DNA of 64,000 bases, taken from positions 7,259 to 71,258 of the forward strand of contig CAXYYS010000005.1 in the NCBI GenBank assembly GCA_964293585.1. Direction: 5' to 3'. How positions within the stretch are numbered: the first letter of the stretch is position 1; each line of letters opens with the position of its first letter. The position numbers and the translations under genes are program-made. The DNA is from JAKVKY01 sp964293585 (GTDB lineage Bacteria; Bacillota; Negativicutes; Acidaminococcales; Acidaminococcaceae). Below, piece by piece: positions 35,479-43,376 of this stretch. Below the pieces are notes generated by a model. The model saw nothing but the letters and a program-made list of their open reading frames with translations, did not search any database and was not told the DNA's origin.

Positions 35479-36564
35479 ATGTCAAAATTTAAGATGTTTT
35501 TCCTGACCGTGTTAACGTGCCTGCTGGCCGTGACGCCGTGGGGCGCCGGGGCTCAGGCCAAAGAAGCTGTCATCCTGGATACGGATATGGTGGATTTGTT
35601 TGATGACGGCGTAGCTATGCTGATGCTGGCTAAGTCACCCCAGATTGATTTGTTGGGTATAACCATCGTGATCGGCAATACCTGGGCTGAAACAGGTACG
35701 GCCAGCGCCATCCGGCAGCTGGAAGGTATAAACCGGCTGGATATTCCGGTGGCGGTAGGTATTAACAGAGTTACCCGCAGCCAGAGGGTAGAAAATATGG
35801 CTACGGAAAAAAAGATGTTCGGACGGGGCGCAGATCCGCATCTGGGCGCTGCCGGTTATCCGGAACCTGCTTCCTGGCAGGAAGCCTACCGGAGTACTTA
35901 TCATGCCAATCCCAAGGGCAAACCGGTTGCGGAACATGCCGTGGATTTCCTGATTCGCAACATTAAGGCCCGTCCTCATGAAATTACCATCATCTCCATC
36001 GGCACCAGTGCCAATCTGGCAGCGGCTATCCGCCGGGCGCCTGAGATCGTGCCTCTGGTAAAACGGGTCATCTATATGGGCGGTGCTTTCTTCCAGCAGG
36101 GCAACGTGATGCCTACGGCGGAATTTAACTTCTGGTTTGATCCGGAAGCGGCCCGCACAGCGCTGCGCGCTCCCTTTAAGGAACAAATCATTTTCCCGTT
36201 AGACGTGTGTGAAAAGATTCATTTTGATAAGCAGCGGTATAACGAACTGGCAGGACGCCTGCATAACCCTGTGTTCCAGGAACTGTTTGCCCATCATTGG
36301 ACCAAGGCGGCGTTTGACAAGGATAAAAACTATTATACTTTCGTCTGGGACGTGTTGACAGCGGCCTTTATCCTTGATCCGGCTATCGTTACGGAAGCAG
36401 CGGTTTATCCGGTAGATGTGGATACGAATTATTCACCGTCTTACGGCCAGTCCATCGCTTTCCGGGGTTATGGTCCGGAAGGCACCCAAAAGGCTAAGAT
36501 TATCTTTACCGTAGATGAAAAGAAACTTTGGTCCATGATTGACGACTTGTTTACAAGTTTGTAA
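35479..36564 (+). CDS. Exported nucleoside hydrolase-family protein
   Basis: A 361-residue member of the inosine/uridine-preferring nucleoside hydrolase family with a signal peptide (MFFLTVLTCLLAVTPWGAGA, cleavage near residue 26), so it probably acts in the periplasm. The calcium-binding motif normally reads DTDPGxDDA; here it is DTDMVDLFDDG (residues 34-44), two residues longer, so substrate or activity may differ. Other family stretches are GITIVIGNTWAETGTASAIR, KRVIYMGGAFFQQGNV and AEFNFWFDPEAA. SD AGGAGG precedes ATG 35479. It forms an operon with a 5'-nucleotidase, which together would strip phosphate and then base from nucleotides. Confidence 0.85.
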   Translation: MSKFKMFFLTVLTCLLAVTPWGAGAQAKEAVILDTDMVDLFDDGVAMLMLAKSPQIDLLGITIVIGNTWAETGTASAIRQLEGINRLDIPVAVGINRVTRSQRVENMATEKKMFGRGADPHLGAAGYPEPASWQEAYRSTYHANPKGKPVAEHAVDFLIRNIKARPHEITIISIGTSANLAAAIRRAPEIVPLVKRVIYMGGAFFQQGNVMPTAEFNFWFDPEAARTALRAPFKEQIIFPLDVCEKIHFDKQRYNELAGRLHNPVFQELFAHHWTKAAFDKDKNYYTFVWDVLTAAFILDPAIVTEAAVYPVDVDTNYSPSYGQSIAFRGYGPEGTQKAKIIFTVDEKKLWSMIDDLFTSL

Positions 36565-36580
36565 AATAAAAGCAGGCAGC

Positions 36581-36606
36581 CGCAGGGATACCGGGGTATC
36601 CCTGCG
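36581..36606 (+). repeat. Intercistronic perfect hairpin
   Basis: CGCAGGGATACC and GGTATCCCTGCG form a 12-bp perfect inverted repeat with a two-base centre between the nucleoside hydrolase and nucleotidase genes. No T run follows; it may stabilise or process the mRNA. Confidence 0.7.
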
Positions 36607-36630
36607 AGCTTGTTGGGGGGAGGCGAAGTT

Positions 36631-38196
36631 ATGGGCAGGTTAGGTTGGAGTTTGCTGGTGGGCCTGCTGGTAGGGCTGCAGACTTTAGCCCTAGCGGCAA
36701 CTACCGGGCCGGTGGAACTGCAATTTCTTCTGGTGAATGATTTTCACGGGCATATCCGGCAGGAAACCGAAGCGCCGGGAGCGGCTAAGTTGTATACCAC
36801 GGTCCGGGATTTAACGGGCGTGAATCCCAAAGGGACAGTGCTTTTGGGCGGCGGAGATATGCTGTCCGGCACTCTGGACTGTAATGAGTTTCACGGCCGC
36901 CCGGCGATAGAAATGATGAACGAGATGGGTTTTGCCGCCGATGTGGCGGGGAACCACGCTTTTGACAATGACGGCAAAGTAATTATGCAACAGGGGCGTT
37001 GGGCCAGGTTTCCTTTCCTGGCTGCCAATATTAAGGATGCGGTTTCCGGACAGGTGGCCAAACCTTTTCAGCCTTCACTCCTGTTAACGCGCCGGGGCAT
37101 CAAGATCGGCGTGGTGGGATTGACCACCATGGAAACGCCGATCAAGGCCAGCAAGAATAATATGGTGGGTTTTAAATTTACAGATCCGGTCCTGGACGGC
37201 AATACGGCCATCCGTGCTTTAAGACAGCAGGGGGCTGAGGTTATCGTGCTGCTGGCGCATATGGCTACCCGTCAGGAACAGGACGGGAAAATTACCGGGG
37301 AAGAGCTGCTGGAGCTTCTGGACAAGCTGGACCCGGTGGATGTGGTGCTGAGCGCCCACAGTCACGAGATGGTGGCCGGGACGGTACCGGTACACGGCCG
37401 GGAGCTGCCGGTGGTACAAGCGGGCTGGGCAGGGGAGAAGGTGGTCGTGGTTCGTACGGCTTATGATCCGGAGCAGCGCAAGCTGACCGGCACTAAATCT
37501 TTCCTGCAGGATGTGAGCCAGACCAGGGTCAAGGTGGAAGTGCCTCTGGCAGAACGGTTACAGGAATTTTTAGCAGCCGTGGATAAGAAATACCGGACGC
37601 CTCTGGCTGAAAATACCAGGGCTCTGGTCAGTGACCGCTGGGATTCTTACGGCGGTACCTGCGCCAATGCGTTTACGGATTTGATGCGCACTCAGGCCGG
37701 TGTACAGGTGGTACTGTATAACGGCGGCGGTTTCCGGTCCGGACTGCCGGCAGGGAAACTGACCACGGTGAACCTGATGGATGTCTTTCCTTTTAACGGC
37801 ACGCTGTATACCCTGACTTTAAAGGGCAGCGATTTGAAGCAGGCGGTGGCTCACGGTCTGGATAATGAAAAATACGGCTTCATCCGTTTCTCCGGACTGC
37901 AGGTTACGGGCCGGGTTAATGCGCCGGAAGCCGAGCGGGTAAGCGCTCTTACCCTCAGTGACGGTACGCCTGTGACAGATGACCAGACTTACACGGTCCT
38001 GACCAATGATTTCCTGCTCAACGGCGGCGATGGGTACACCATGTTTAAGAACGGTCAGAACGTGGTCAAGATTGGTTCGGAAGTTTCCTTTATGAAGAAA
38101 GCGCTGCAGGCTGCCGGGAAGATTGATTACCAGGAAGATGGCAGGCTGAAGCTCACGGACTTTGGTTTAGGCGCGGCGGTTAAGCATCACGCATGA
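36631..38196 (+). CDS. Exported 5'-nucleotidase / UshA-like phosphoesterase
   Basis: A 521-residue periplasmic enzyme. The signal peptide is WSLLVGLLVGLQTLALA (to about residue 22). The N-terminal metallophosphatase domain shows LVNDFHGHI, LLGGGDMLSGT, AGNHAFDND and LSAHSHEMVAG, the metal ligands of the family. The C-terminal 5_nucleotid_C domain has YNGGGFRSGLPAG and NGGDGYTMF. ATG at 36631 follows a G-rich SD; an upstream TTG at 36610 lacks one. It probably hydrolyses extracellular nucleotides or nucleotide sugars, feeding the adjacent nucleoside hydrolase. Co-transcription from promoter B is likely. Confidence 0.9.
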   Translation: MGRLGWSLLVGLLVGLQTLALAATTGPVELQFLLVNDFHGHIRQETEAPGAAKLYTTVRDLTGVNPKGTVLLGGGDMLSGTLDCNEFHGRPAIEMMNEMGFAADVAGNHAFDNDGKVIMQQGRWARFPFLAANIKDAVSGQVAKPFQPSLLLTRRGIKIGVVGLTTMETPIKASKNNMVGFKFTDPVLDGNTAIRALRQQGAEVIVLLAHMATRQEQDGKITGEELLELLDKLDPVDVVLSAHSHEMVAGTVPVHGRELPVVQAGWAGEKVVVVRTAYDPEQRKLTGTKSFLQDVSQTRVKVEVPLAERLQEFLAAVDKKYRTPLAENTRALVSDRWDSYGGTCANAFTDLMRTQAGVQVVLYNGGGFRSGLPAGKLTTVNLMDVFPFNGTLYTLTLKGSDLKQAVAHGLDNEKYGFIRFSGLQVTGRVNAPEAERVSALTLSDGTPVTDDQTYTVLTNDFLLNGGDGYTMFKNGQNVVKIGSEVSFMKKALQAAGKIDYQEDGRLKLTDFGLGAAVKHHA

Positions 38197-38231
38197 TGCA
38201 GCATCTTTAACAACCTGACGGATCAAAGTTT

Positions 38232-38280
38232 AAGAGGCTGTTGCCCACGGAAGTATTCGTGGAACAACAGCCTCTTGTTA
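38232..38280. terminator. Terminator between nucleotidase and SPFH gene
   Basis: AAGAGGCTGTTG (38232-38243) pairs with CAACAGCCTCTT (38265-38276) and an inner CCACG/CGTGG stem, between convergent genes. The T tail is weak. Confidence 0.75.
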
Positions 38281-38361
38281 TGGAGTATAAGAAAGGATAA
38301 GGAGAAAGTTTCGTGTTGGTAACTGATGCAGTGGTTCTGGCTGAGGCCAGCTGTTTCCGGC

Positions 38362-39684
38362 TTAAGGTTTGGGTTTACCGCAGTTAGCACAGAACTTGCC
38401 GGTATTCTTGGTACCACAGCTGCAGGTCCATTCTGCCGGAGCTTCCGGTTTGGGGCTGCCGCAGTTAGCACAGAACTTACCGCTGTTCTTAGTGCCGCAC
38501 TTGCAGGTCCACTCTTCCGGTTTAGGCTTACCGCAGTTATTACAGAACTTGCCGGTATTTACCGTACCGCAGGAGCAAGTCCAGCCTCCGGCACCGCCGG
38601 TACCGTTTTGCGGAGCACCGCCCTGAGGTCCCTGCTGGCCGCCGCCGGGTCCCTGAGGACCGCCTTGCTGTTGCTGCTGACCCATGGCGAAAAGGTCGCG
38701 TGCGTTCATGCCGCCGGCCTGATTGGCCATGTTCATACCCATGAAACCGAAAGCCGCACCCATGCCGCCGCTGTTCTGGGCTGCCATCTTCATGGCGTCA
38801 GCTTGTGCCGCCGCCAGGTTGGCCGCTGCCAGGGTAGGATCGCGGAAAGCAGCTACGCGCTGCAGTTCCTGAATCTTCTTTTCGTCTTCTTCATCAGCTT
38901 TGACACTGCTGACACCGAAGGAAACAATTTCCAGACCGCGCAGGTTGCGCCATTTGTCTGTTAAGACTTCGTTTAAGGCTTTGGCAATCTCCGAAGTATG
39001 GCCGGGGAGCGCGGTATATTCGATTCCCAGGTCGGAAATCTTGGCAAAAGCTTCCTGCAGGGAGGTGAGCAGTTCCGTTTTCAACTGTCCGTCAATCTCA
39101 CTGCGTTTGTAGTCAGCTTCCACGTTGCCGCAGACGTTGGTATAAAACAGGATAGGATTGACCAGCTTAAAGCTGTATTCACCAAAACATTTCAGCCTTA
39201 CCAGCATTTTCAGGCCGATGTTGTTATCCACTACCTTGTAAGGTACCGGATTAGGCGTACCGTATTTGCAGCCGACGATTTCCTTGGTGTTAAAGAAATA
39301 GACGCGCTGATCTTTACCGGTGTCGCCGCCCATGGTAAAACGCTTACCCATCTTCATAAAGACCGCTTTGACATCTTCCAGTTCGCCGCCGAACACGGAA
39401 GGCTCCGTGGATTTGTCATAGGTGTATTCGCCCGGTTCCGCACACAGGTCTACAACCTTACCTTGTTCCACGATGATCATGCACTGGCCGTTATTGACGG
39501 CGATGATGGAACCGTTAGTGATAATATTGTCTTCAGCACTGGTATTGCTGCTGCGTCCACTAACGCGTTTCATGCCTTTGGCCACCAATACTTCCGGGGT
39601 CAGGGCTTCACAATAAAAGTACTCGCGCCATTGGTCGGCTAAAACGCCGCCGGCAGCACCGGTTAATGCTTTAATAAGTCCCAT
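38362..39684 (-). CDS. SPFH-domain protein with three C-terminal zinc ribbons, YdjI-like
   Basis: A 440-residue protein. The N-terminal two thirds is an SPFH/virion-core type domain (COG4260, as B. subtilis YdjI), e.g. GSIIAVNNGQCMIIVEQGKV and LEIVSFGVSSVKADEEDEKK. A Gly/Gln/Pro-rich linker (GQQQQQGGPQGPGG) leads to three near-identical zinc ribbons of the pattern WxCxCGTxNxGKFCxNCG. YdjI helps recruit PspA-type proteins to the membrane under stress. ATG at 39684 has AAAGGAGG on the minus strand; a longer in-frame reading would run through its promoter. It carries the same palindromic promoter as the YdjG/YdjH-like pair 12 kb away, linking the split module. No PspA is seen in the window. Confidence 0.85.
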   Translation of the reverse strand: MGLIKALTGAAGGVLADQWREYFYCEALTPEVLVAKGMKRVSGRSSNTSAEDNIITNGSIIAVNNGQCMIIVEQGKVVDLCAEPGEYTYDKSTEPSVFGGELEDVKAVFMKMGKRFTMGGDTGKDQRVYFFNTKEIVGCKYGTPNPVPYKVVDNNIGLKMLVRLKCFGEYSFKLVNPILFYTNVCGNVEADYKRSEIDGQLKTELLTSLQEAFAKISDLGIEYTALPGHTSEIAKALNEVLTDKWRNLRGLEIVSFGVSSVKADEEDEKKIQELQRVAAFRDPTLAAANLAAAQADAMKMAAQNSGGMGAAFGFMGMNMANQAGGMNARDLFAMGQQQQQGGPQGPGGGQQGPQGGAPQNGTGGAGGWTCSCGTVNTGKFCNNCGKPKPEEWTCKCGTKNSGKFCANCGSPKPEAPAEWTCSCGTKNTGKFCANCGKPKP

Positions 39685-39706
39685 GATAGATACCTCCTTT
39701 GCTTTT

Positions 39707-39752
39707 AGTATACAGGAAAATAGAGGAAACGGTACTGAGGCAGCCCTCAGTA
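39707..39752 (-). promoter_or_regulatory. Palindrome-activated promoter C (SPFH/YdjI-like gene)
   Basis: The perfect palindrome TACTGAGG-N4-CCTCAGTA (39733-39752, extending to 10-bp arms) is followed on the minus strand by a 20-nt gap and TATACT (39712-39707). The leader to the SD is very short. Confidence 0.8.
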
Positions 39753-39871
39753 CCGGCAGAGAAAATTCTTTCCACGGCGGCGAATTCAAATTTCAGTCGC
39801 AGGCGGGTGGACAAATTTACATTTTTTTCACGGTAGTTTTGCATTTACCTATGGTACGGGGCCGCTGTTTT

Positions 39872-39880
39872 TGATATAAT
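39872..39880 (+). promoter_or_regulatory. Extended -10 promoter of cdaA
   Basis: TGA-TATAAT (TG at 39872, hexamer 39875-39880) with no convincing -35. It puts the start near 39887, about 27 bases before the preferred cdaA start. Confidence 0.55.
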
Positions 39881-39913
39881 AAGTTATTAGAAAGTTTAGT
39901 GACGAAAGGCCCG

Positions 39914-40759
39914 GTGGAACTTTTGCTCTTACAGATACAGGGAATCGTAAAAACTATAGGCATCCTGGATGTGATTGATACCGCCCTGGTGGCGTATTTT
40001 CTTTATCGCATCTATCTGATGTTAAAGCATACCCGTGCGGCAGCCTTGATCAAGGGCCTGATCGTGCTGGTATTTTTAATGGTGCTCAGCCGCTGGCTGA
40101 ACCTGCATGTGATTAACTGGATCCTGGAAAAACTGATGACGGTGGTCATGATCGCCCTGCCGGTAGTCTTTCAGCCGGAGCTGCGCCGTGCCCTGGAACA
40201 GATTGGCCGCGGCCGCCTGTTCCACAAGACGACGGAACTGGATGAACAGGAACTGGAAGAAGTTATCGGTGCCGTCACCAGCGCGGCGGTGGTTATGAGC
40301 CAGCGCAAGGTAGGTGCCCTGATTGTCTTTGAACGGGAAACAGGTTTGGAGGAACGCATTGAGACCGGCGTGCAGATTGACGGTCTGGTTAGCGACAGCC
40401 TGCTGCTGAATATCTTTGAAAAAGATACGCCGCTCCACGATGGCGCGGTCATCATCCGCGGGAAACGGATCGTGGCTGCCAGCTGCCTCCTGCCTTTGAC
40501 GGATGCGCGGAACCTGAGCCAGGAATTAGGCACCAGGCATCGTGCCGCCCTGGGAATTTCCGAGCAGTCCGATGCTATCGTGCTGGTGGTCAGCGAGGAG
40601 ACGGGGACGATCTCTGTGGCCAAGAACGGCGAGTTGTTCCGTTACTTGCAGGCGGATGATGTGAAAGAATTACTGCGCGCCGCCATCATGACGCAACTGA
40701 AACAGAAAGAGGGGCTGCTGGAACAGTTACGGCAACGGTTCCGGGGTGGTAAAAAATGA
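39914..40759 (+). CDS. cdaA: Diadenylate cyclase CdaA (c-di-AMP synthase)
   Basis: A membrane enzyme that makes c-di-AMP from two ATP. Three N-terminal helices (e.g. VIDTALVAYFLYRIYLML, LIKGLIVLVFLMVLSRWL) precede a DAC domain with the catalytic motifs LHDGAVII and GTRHRAALGISE. Starting at GTG 39914 it has 281 residues, preferred because GAAAGG sits 5 nt upstream. The GTG at 39899 is an alternative, closer to the likely transcription start and without an SD. It overlaps cdaR by 4 bases; cdaA-cdaR-glmM is the standard cluster tying c-di-AMP to wall precursor synthesis and turgor. Confidence 0.95.
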   Translation: MELLLLQIQGIVKTIGILDVIDTALVAYFLYRIYLMLKHTRAAALIKGLIVLVFLMVLSRWLNLHVINWILEKLMTVVMIALPVVFQPELRRALEQIGRGRLFHKTTELDEQELEEVIGAVTSAAVVMSQRKVGALIVFERETGLEERIETGVQIDGLVSDSLLLNIFEKDTPLHDGAVIIRGKRIVAASCLLPLTDARNLSQELGTRHRAALGISEQSDAIVLVVSEETGTISVAKNGELFRYLQADDVKELLRAAIMTQLKQKEGLLEQLRQRFRGGKK

Positions 40760-41673
40760 GAAACTATGTGACAGAAAATAACTGGTTGCCGCGGATTTTG
40801 TGTGTGGTCCTGGCCTGCTGCCTGTGGCTGTACGTGATGAATGAGCAGAATCCTATCATTGAACGCAGCTTTGTGGTAAACCTGGAAACCAGAGGCCTGC
40901 AATCAGGGATGCTGGTTTTTAATGCGCCCAGCAAGGTAAATGTGAAGGTGCGCAGCAGCCGCAGTATCCTGGGTGATATTAACCCGGAGACCATCACGGC
41001 TTATTTGAACCTGGAAAATATGAAGGTAGGCCAGCACGCCGTGACCGTGGCTTGTGATTTCCCCAAAGGGGAAGTGCTGGAGATAAGCCCGAAGGTGGTT
41101 AACCTGTATATTGACGTGAGCAAGGAAAAGAATTTTGCCGTGACCACGCGCATCGTGGGTATTCCGGCGGCGGACCTGACCGTGGGCCGCCGTGTGGTTA
41201 CGCCCACAGAGGTTAAAGTTAAAGGCGCCGCTCACAGGGTGGATGCCGTGGAAAGGGTTATCGCACCGCTGGATATCACGGAGCGGAAAGATGATTTTAC
41301 GGCGCATATTAATTTGATAGCGGTAGGTACGGACGGCATCGAGATGCCGGATTTGGTGGTGGAACCGGCGGTAGCCGCCGTAGAAGCCCGGATGGTACAC
41401 CAGTTGGTGACCACGGACGTCAGCGTGAAGGCTAATCTGATCGGGACCCTGCCCACAGGGTTAAAATTAGCCAAGGTGGAACTGGTACCGGCGCAGCTTA
41501 AAGTTACGGCGCCGCCTTCTTCCCTGGAAAAGACTACGTCCATAGCTACGGGGCAGGTAGATTTAAGCAAGGTAAACGGCAACATGGTTGTGAAGGTACC
41601 GCTGGAATTACCGGAAGGTTTTGTCAGCGATGTCCGGAATGTGGAAGTACGTTTGTCCGTGGAAAAAGAATGA
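40756..41673 (+). CDS. cdaR: YbbR-domain protein CdaR, CdaA regulator
   Basis: A 305-residue protein: one N-terminal helix (WLPRILCVVLACCLWLYVM), then several YbbR repeats facing the outside (e.g. NLETRGLQSGMLVFNAPSK, VRIVGIPAADLTV-like repeats, RMVHQLVTTDVSVKAN). CdaR binds and tunes CdaA. The ATG at 40756 overlaps the cdaA stop (ATGA). Normal length and position. Confidence 0.92.
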   Translation: MRNYVTENNWLPRILCVVLACCLWLYVMNEQNPIIERSFVVNLETRGLQSGMLVFNAPSKVNVKVRSSRSILGDINPETITAYLNLENMKVGQHAVTVACDFPKGEVLEISPKVVNLYIDVSKEKNFAVTTRIVGIPAADLTVGRRVVTPTEVKVKGAAHRVDAVERVIAPLDITERKDDFTAHINLIAVGTDGIEMPDLVVEPAVAAVEARMVHQLVTTDVSVKANLIGTLPTGLKLAKVELVPAQLKVTAPPSSLEKTTSIATGQVDLSKVNGNMVVKVPLELPEGFVSDVRNVEVRLSVEKE

Positions 41674-41706
41674 GCTGCGGCCAGGTAAGGAGAAGAACCA
41701 GTCAGG

Positions 41707-43320
41707 ATGCTGTTAAGAATTAATAATGTGCGCTTGTCGCTGTTGCACGATGTGACCCTGACAGCGGCGGTAGCCAAGAAACTGGGCGTACCGGCTAAAG
41801 AGTTAACCTCGGTGCAGGTGTTACGCAAGGCCGTGGATGCCCGGCATAAAAAAGAAATTTGTTTAAACTACCATGTGCTGGCCGAGGTAGAGGTACCGGC
41901 ACGCTGGCAGCACCGGCTGAAACAGCTGGCGGATGTAAGCGTGTATGCACCGGCAGTACCGGTAGCACCAGTACTGGGTACAGCCGGACTGACGGAACGG
42001 CCGGTAGTGATTGGCGCCGGACCGGCAGGTCTGGTGGCGGCGCTGGAGCTGGCCAGGTACGGGTACCGGCCCTTGCTGCTGGAACGGGGCAAAAATCTGG
42101 CACACCGGGTGCAGGACGTACAGGAATTTTGGCAGCGGGGTACGTTTAACCCGGCTTCCAACGTCCAGTTTGGCGCCGGTGGTGCCGGTACTTTTTCTGA
42201 CGGTAAATTAACTACCCGGGTCAACGACCCGGTGATGGCGGACATCCTGCAGGCTTTTGTGGCGGCAGGAGCCCCGGCGTCTATTTTAACGGAACAAAAA
42301 CCCCATGTGGGTACGGATAAGCTGCGGGCCATGGTGACAGGACTGCTGCAGCAGATAGAGGCTCTGGGCGGTGAGATTCGCTACGAGAGCCAGGTAACAG
42401 GTTTTAAGACCGGAGAGGGTGTCCTGACCGGTTTGGAACTGGCGGACGGCACCAGCCTGGCTACTCAGGCCGTGGTCCTGGCCTGCGGCCACAGTGCCCG
42501 GGATACTTATGCGGTTTTACAAGAGCAGGGTATAGGGCTGGAAGCCAAAGCTTTTGCAATCGGGCTCCGGGTGGAGCATCCCCAGGAGTTAATTGATAAA
42601 GCCCAATACGGAACCTTTGCCGGGGATAAGCGTTTGGGACCGGCGGATTACATGTTGATCTACCATACTCCCGATGGCAGCCGGACGGCTTATTCTTTCT
42701 GTATGTGCCCCGGAGGGAAAGTAGTGGCGGCAGCTTCAGAAACCGGCGGCGTGGTGGTTAATGGCATGAGCCTGTATCAGCGTGATTCCGGCGTAGCCAA
42801 CAGCGCCCTGGTGGTCAATGTGGGACCGGCGGATTTTGGTGCGGATCCCCTGGCCGGGGTGGCGTTTCAGAGAACTTACGAGCAACTGGCTTTTGCTGCC
42901 GGCGGGAAGAACTATACGGCGCCGGCGCAAACGGTGGCCAGCTTTTTGGCCGGCACAGCGCCGGTCTTGACAGGTACGGACCAGTCAGTAGTGGCTCCCA
43001 GTTATTTACCCGGGGTCCGGGCCTATGCCCTGGAAAAAGTTTTACCGGCGTATGTGAGCAGTACCTTGAAACTGGGCCTGGTTGCCTTTGGCAGGAAACT
43101 GGAGGGATTTACCGGACCGCGGGGACTGTTAACCGGGGTGGAGACCCGTACTTCGGCGCCGCTCAGAATCGTGCGCGGACGGGACTATGAATCGGTAACG
43201 CACCGGGGCTTGTATCCCTGCGGGGAGGGAGCCGGTTATGCCGGCGGCATCATGAGCGCGGCCCTGGACGGTTATCATGTGGCCCGGGCCATCATGGCCA
43301 GATATGCCCCTCTTGTATAA
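41707..43320 (+). CDS. FAD-dependent dehydrogenase (COG2509 type)
   Basis: A 537-residue flavoprotein. After an N-terminal region of about 90 residues (LRINNVRLSLLHDVTLTAA), the FAD-binding motif VVIGAGPAGLVAALELAR appears near residue 100. Then come NVQFGAGGAGTFSDGKLTTR, ACGHSARDTYAVLQEQGI and the C-terminal YPCGEGAGYAGGIMSAALDG. This is the widespread uncharacterised FAD-dependent dehydrogenase family commonly next to glmM in Firmicutes. Its substrate is unknown. The ATG at 41707 has AAGGAG rather far upstream (14 nt), so translation initiation may be weak or the start slightly different. Confidence 0.88.
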   Translation: MLLRINNVRLSLLHDVTLTAAVAKKLGVPAKELTSVQVLRKAVDARHKKEICLNYHVLAEVEVPARWQHRLKQLADVSVYAPAVPVAPVLGTAGLTERPVVIGAGPAGLVAALELARYGYRPLLLERGKNLAHRVQDVQEFWQRGTFNPASNVQFGAGGAGTFSDGKLTTRVNDPVMADILQAFVAAGAPASILTEQKPHVGTDKLRAMVTGLLQQIEALGGEIRYESQVTGFKTGEGVLTGLELADGTSLATQAVVLACGHSARDTYAVLQEQGIGLEAKAFAIGLRVEHPQELIDKAQYGTFAGDKRLGPADYMLIYHTPDGSRTAYSFCMCPGGKVVAAASETGGVVVNGMSLYQRDSGVANSALVVNVGPADFGADPLAGVAFQRTYEQLAFAAGGKNYTAPAQTVASFLAGTAPVLTGTDQSVVAPSYLPGVRAYALEKVLPAYVSSTLKLGLVAFGRKLEGFTGPRGLLTGVETRTSAPLRIVRGRDYESVTHRGLYPCGEGAGYAGGIMSAALDGYHVARAIMARYAPLV

Positions 43321-43341
43321 TTACCAGGTTAAGGATATAAT
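43313..43341 (+). promoter_or_regulatory. Promoter of glmM
   Basis: TTGTAT (43313-43318) and TATAAT (43336-43341) at 17 bp, with the -35 overlapping the end of the FAD-dehydrogenase gene. Confidence 0.6.
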
Positions 43342-43376
43342 GACAACATTATTTTGAGTAGCGGAGGCAATGTGAA

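Noticed and set aside
38362..38600. Short spaced DNA repeats that might suggest a CRISPR array
   Set aside because: They are in-frame codons for three zinc ribbons, with no constant-length spacers.
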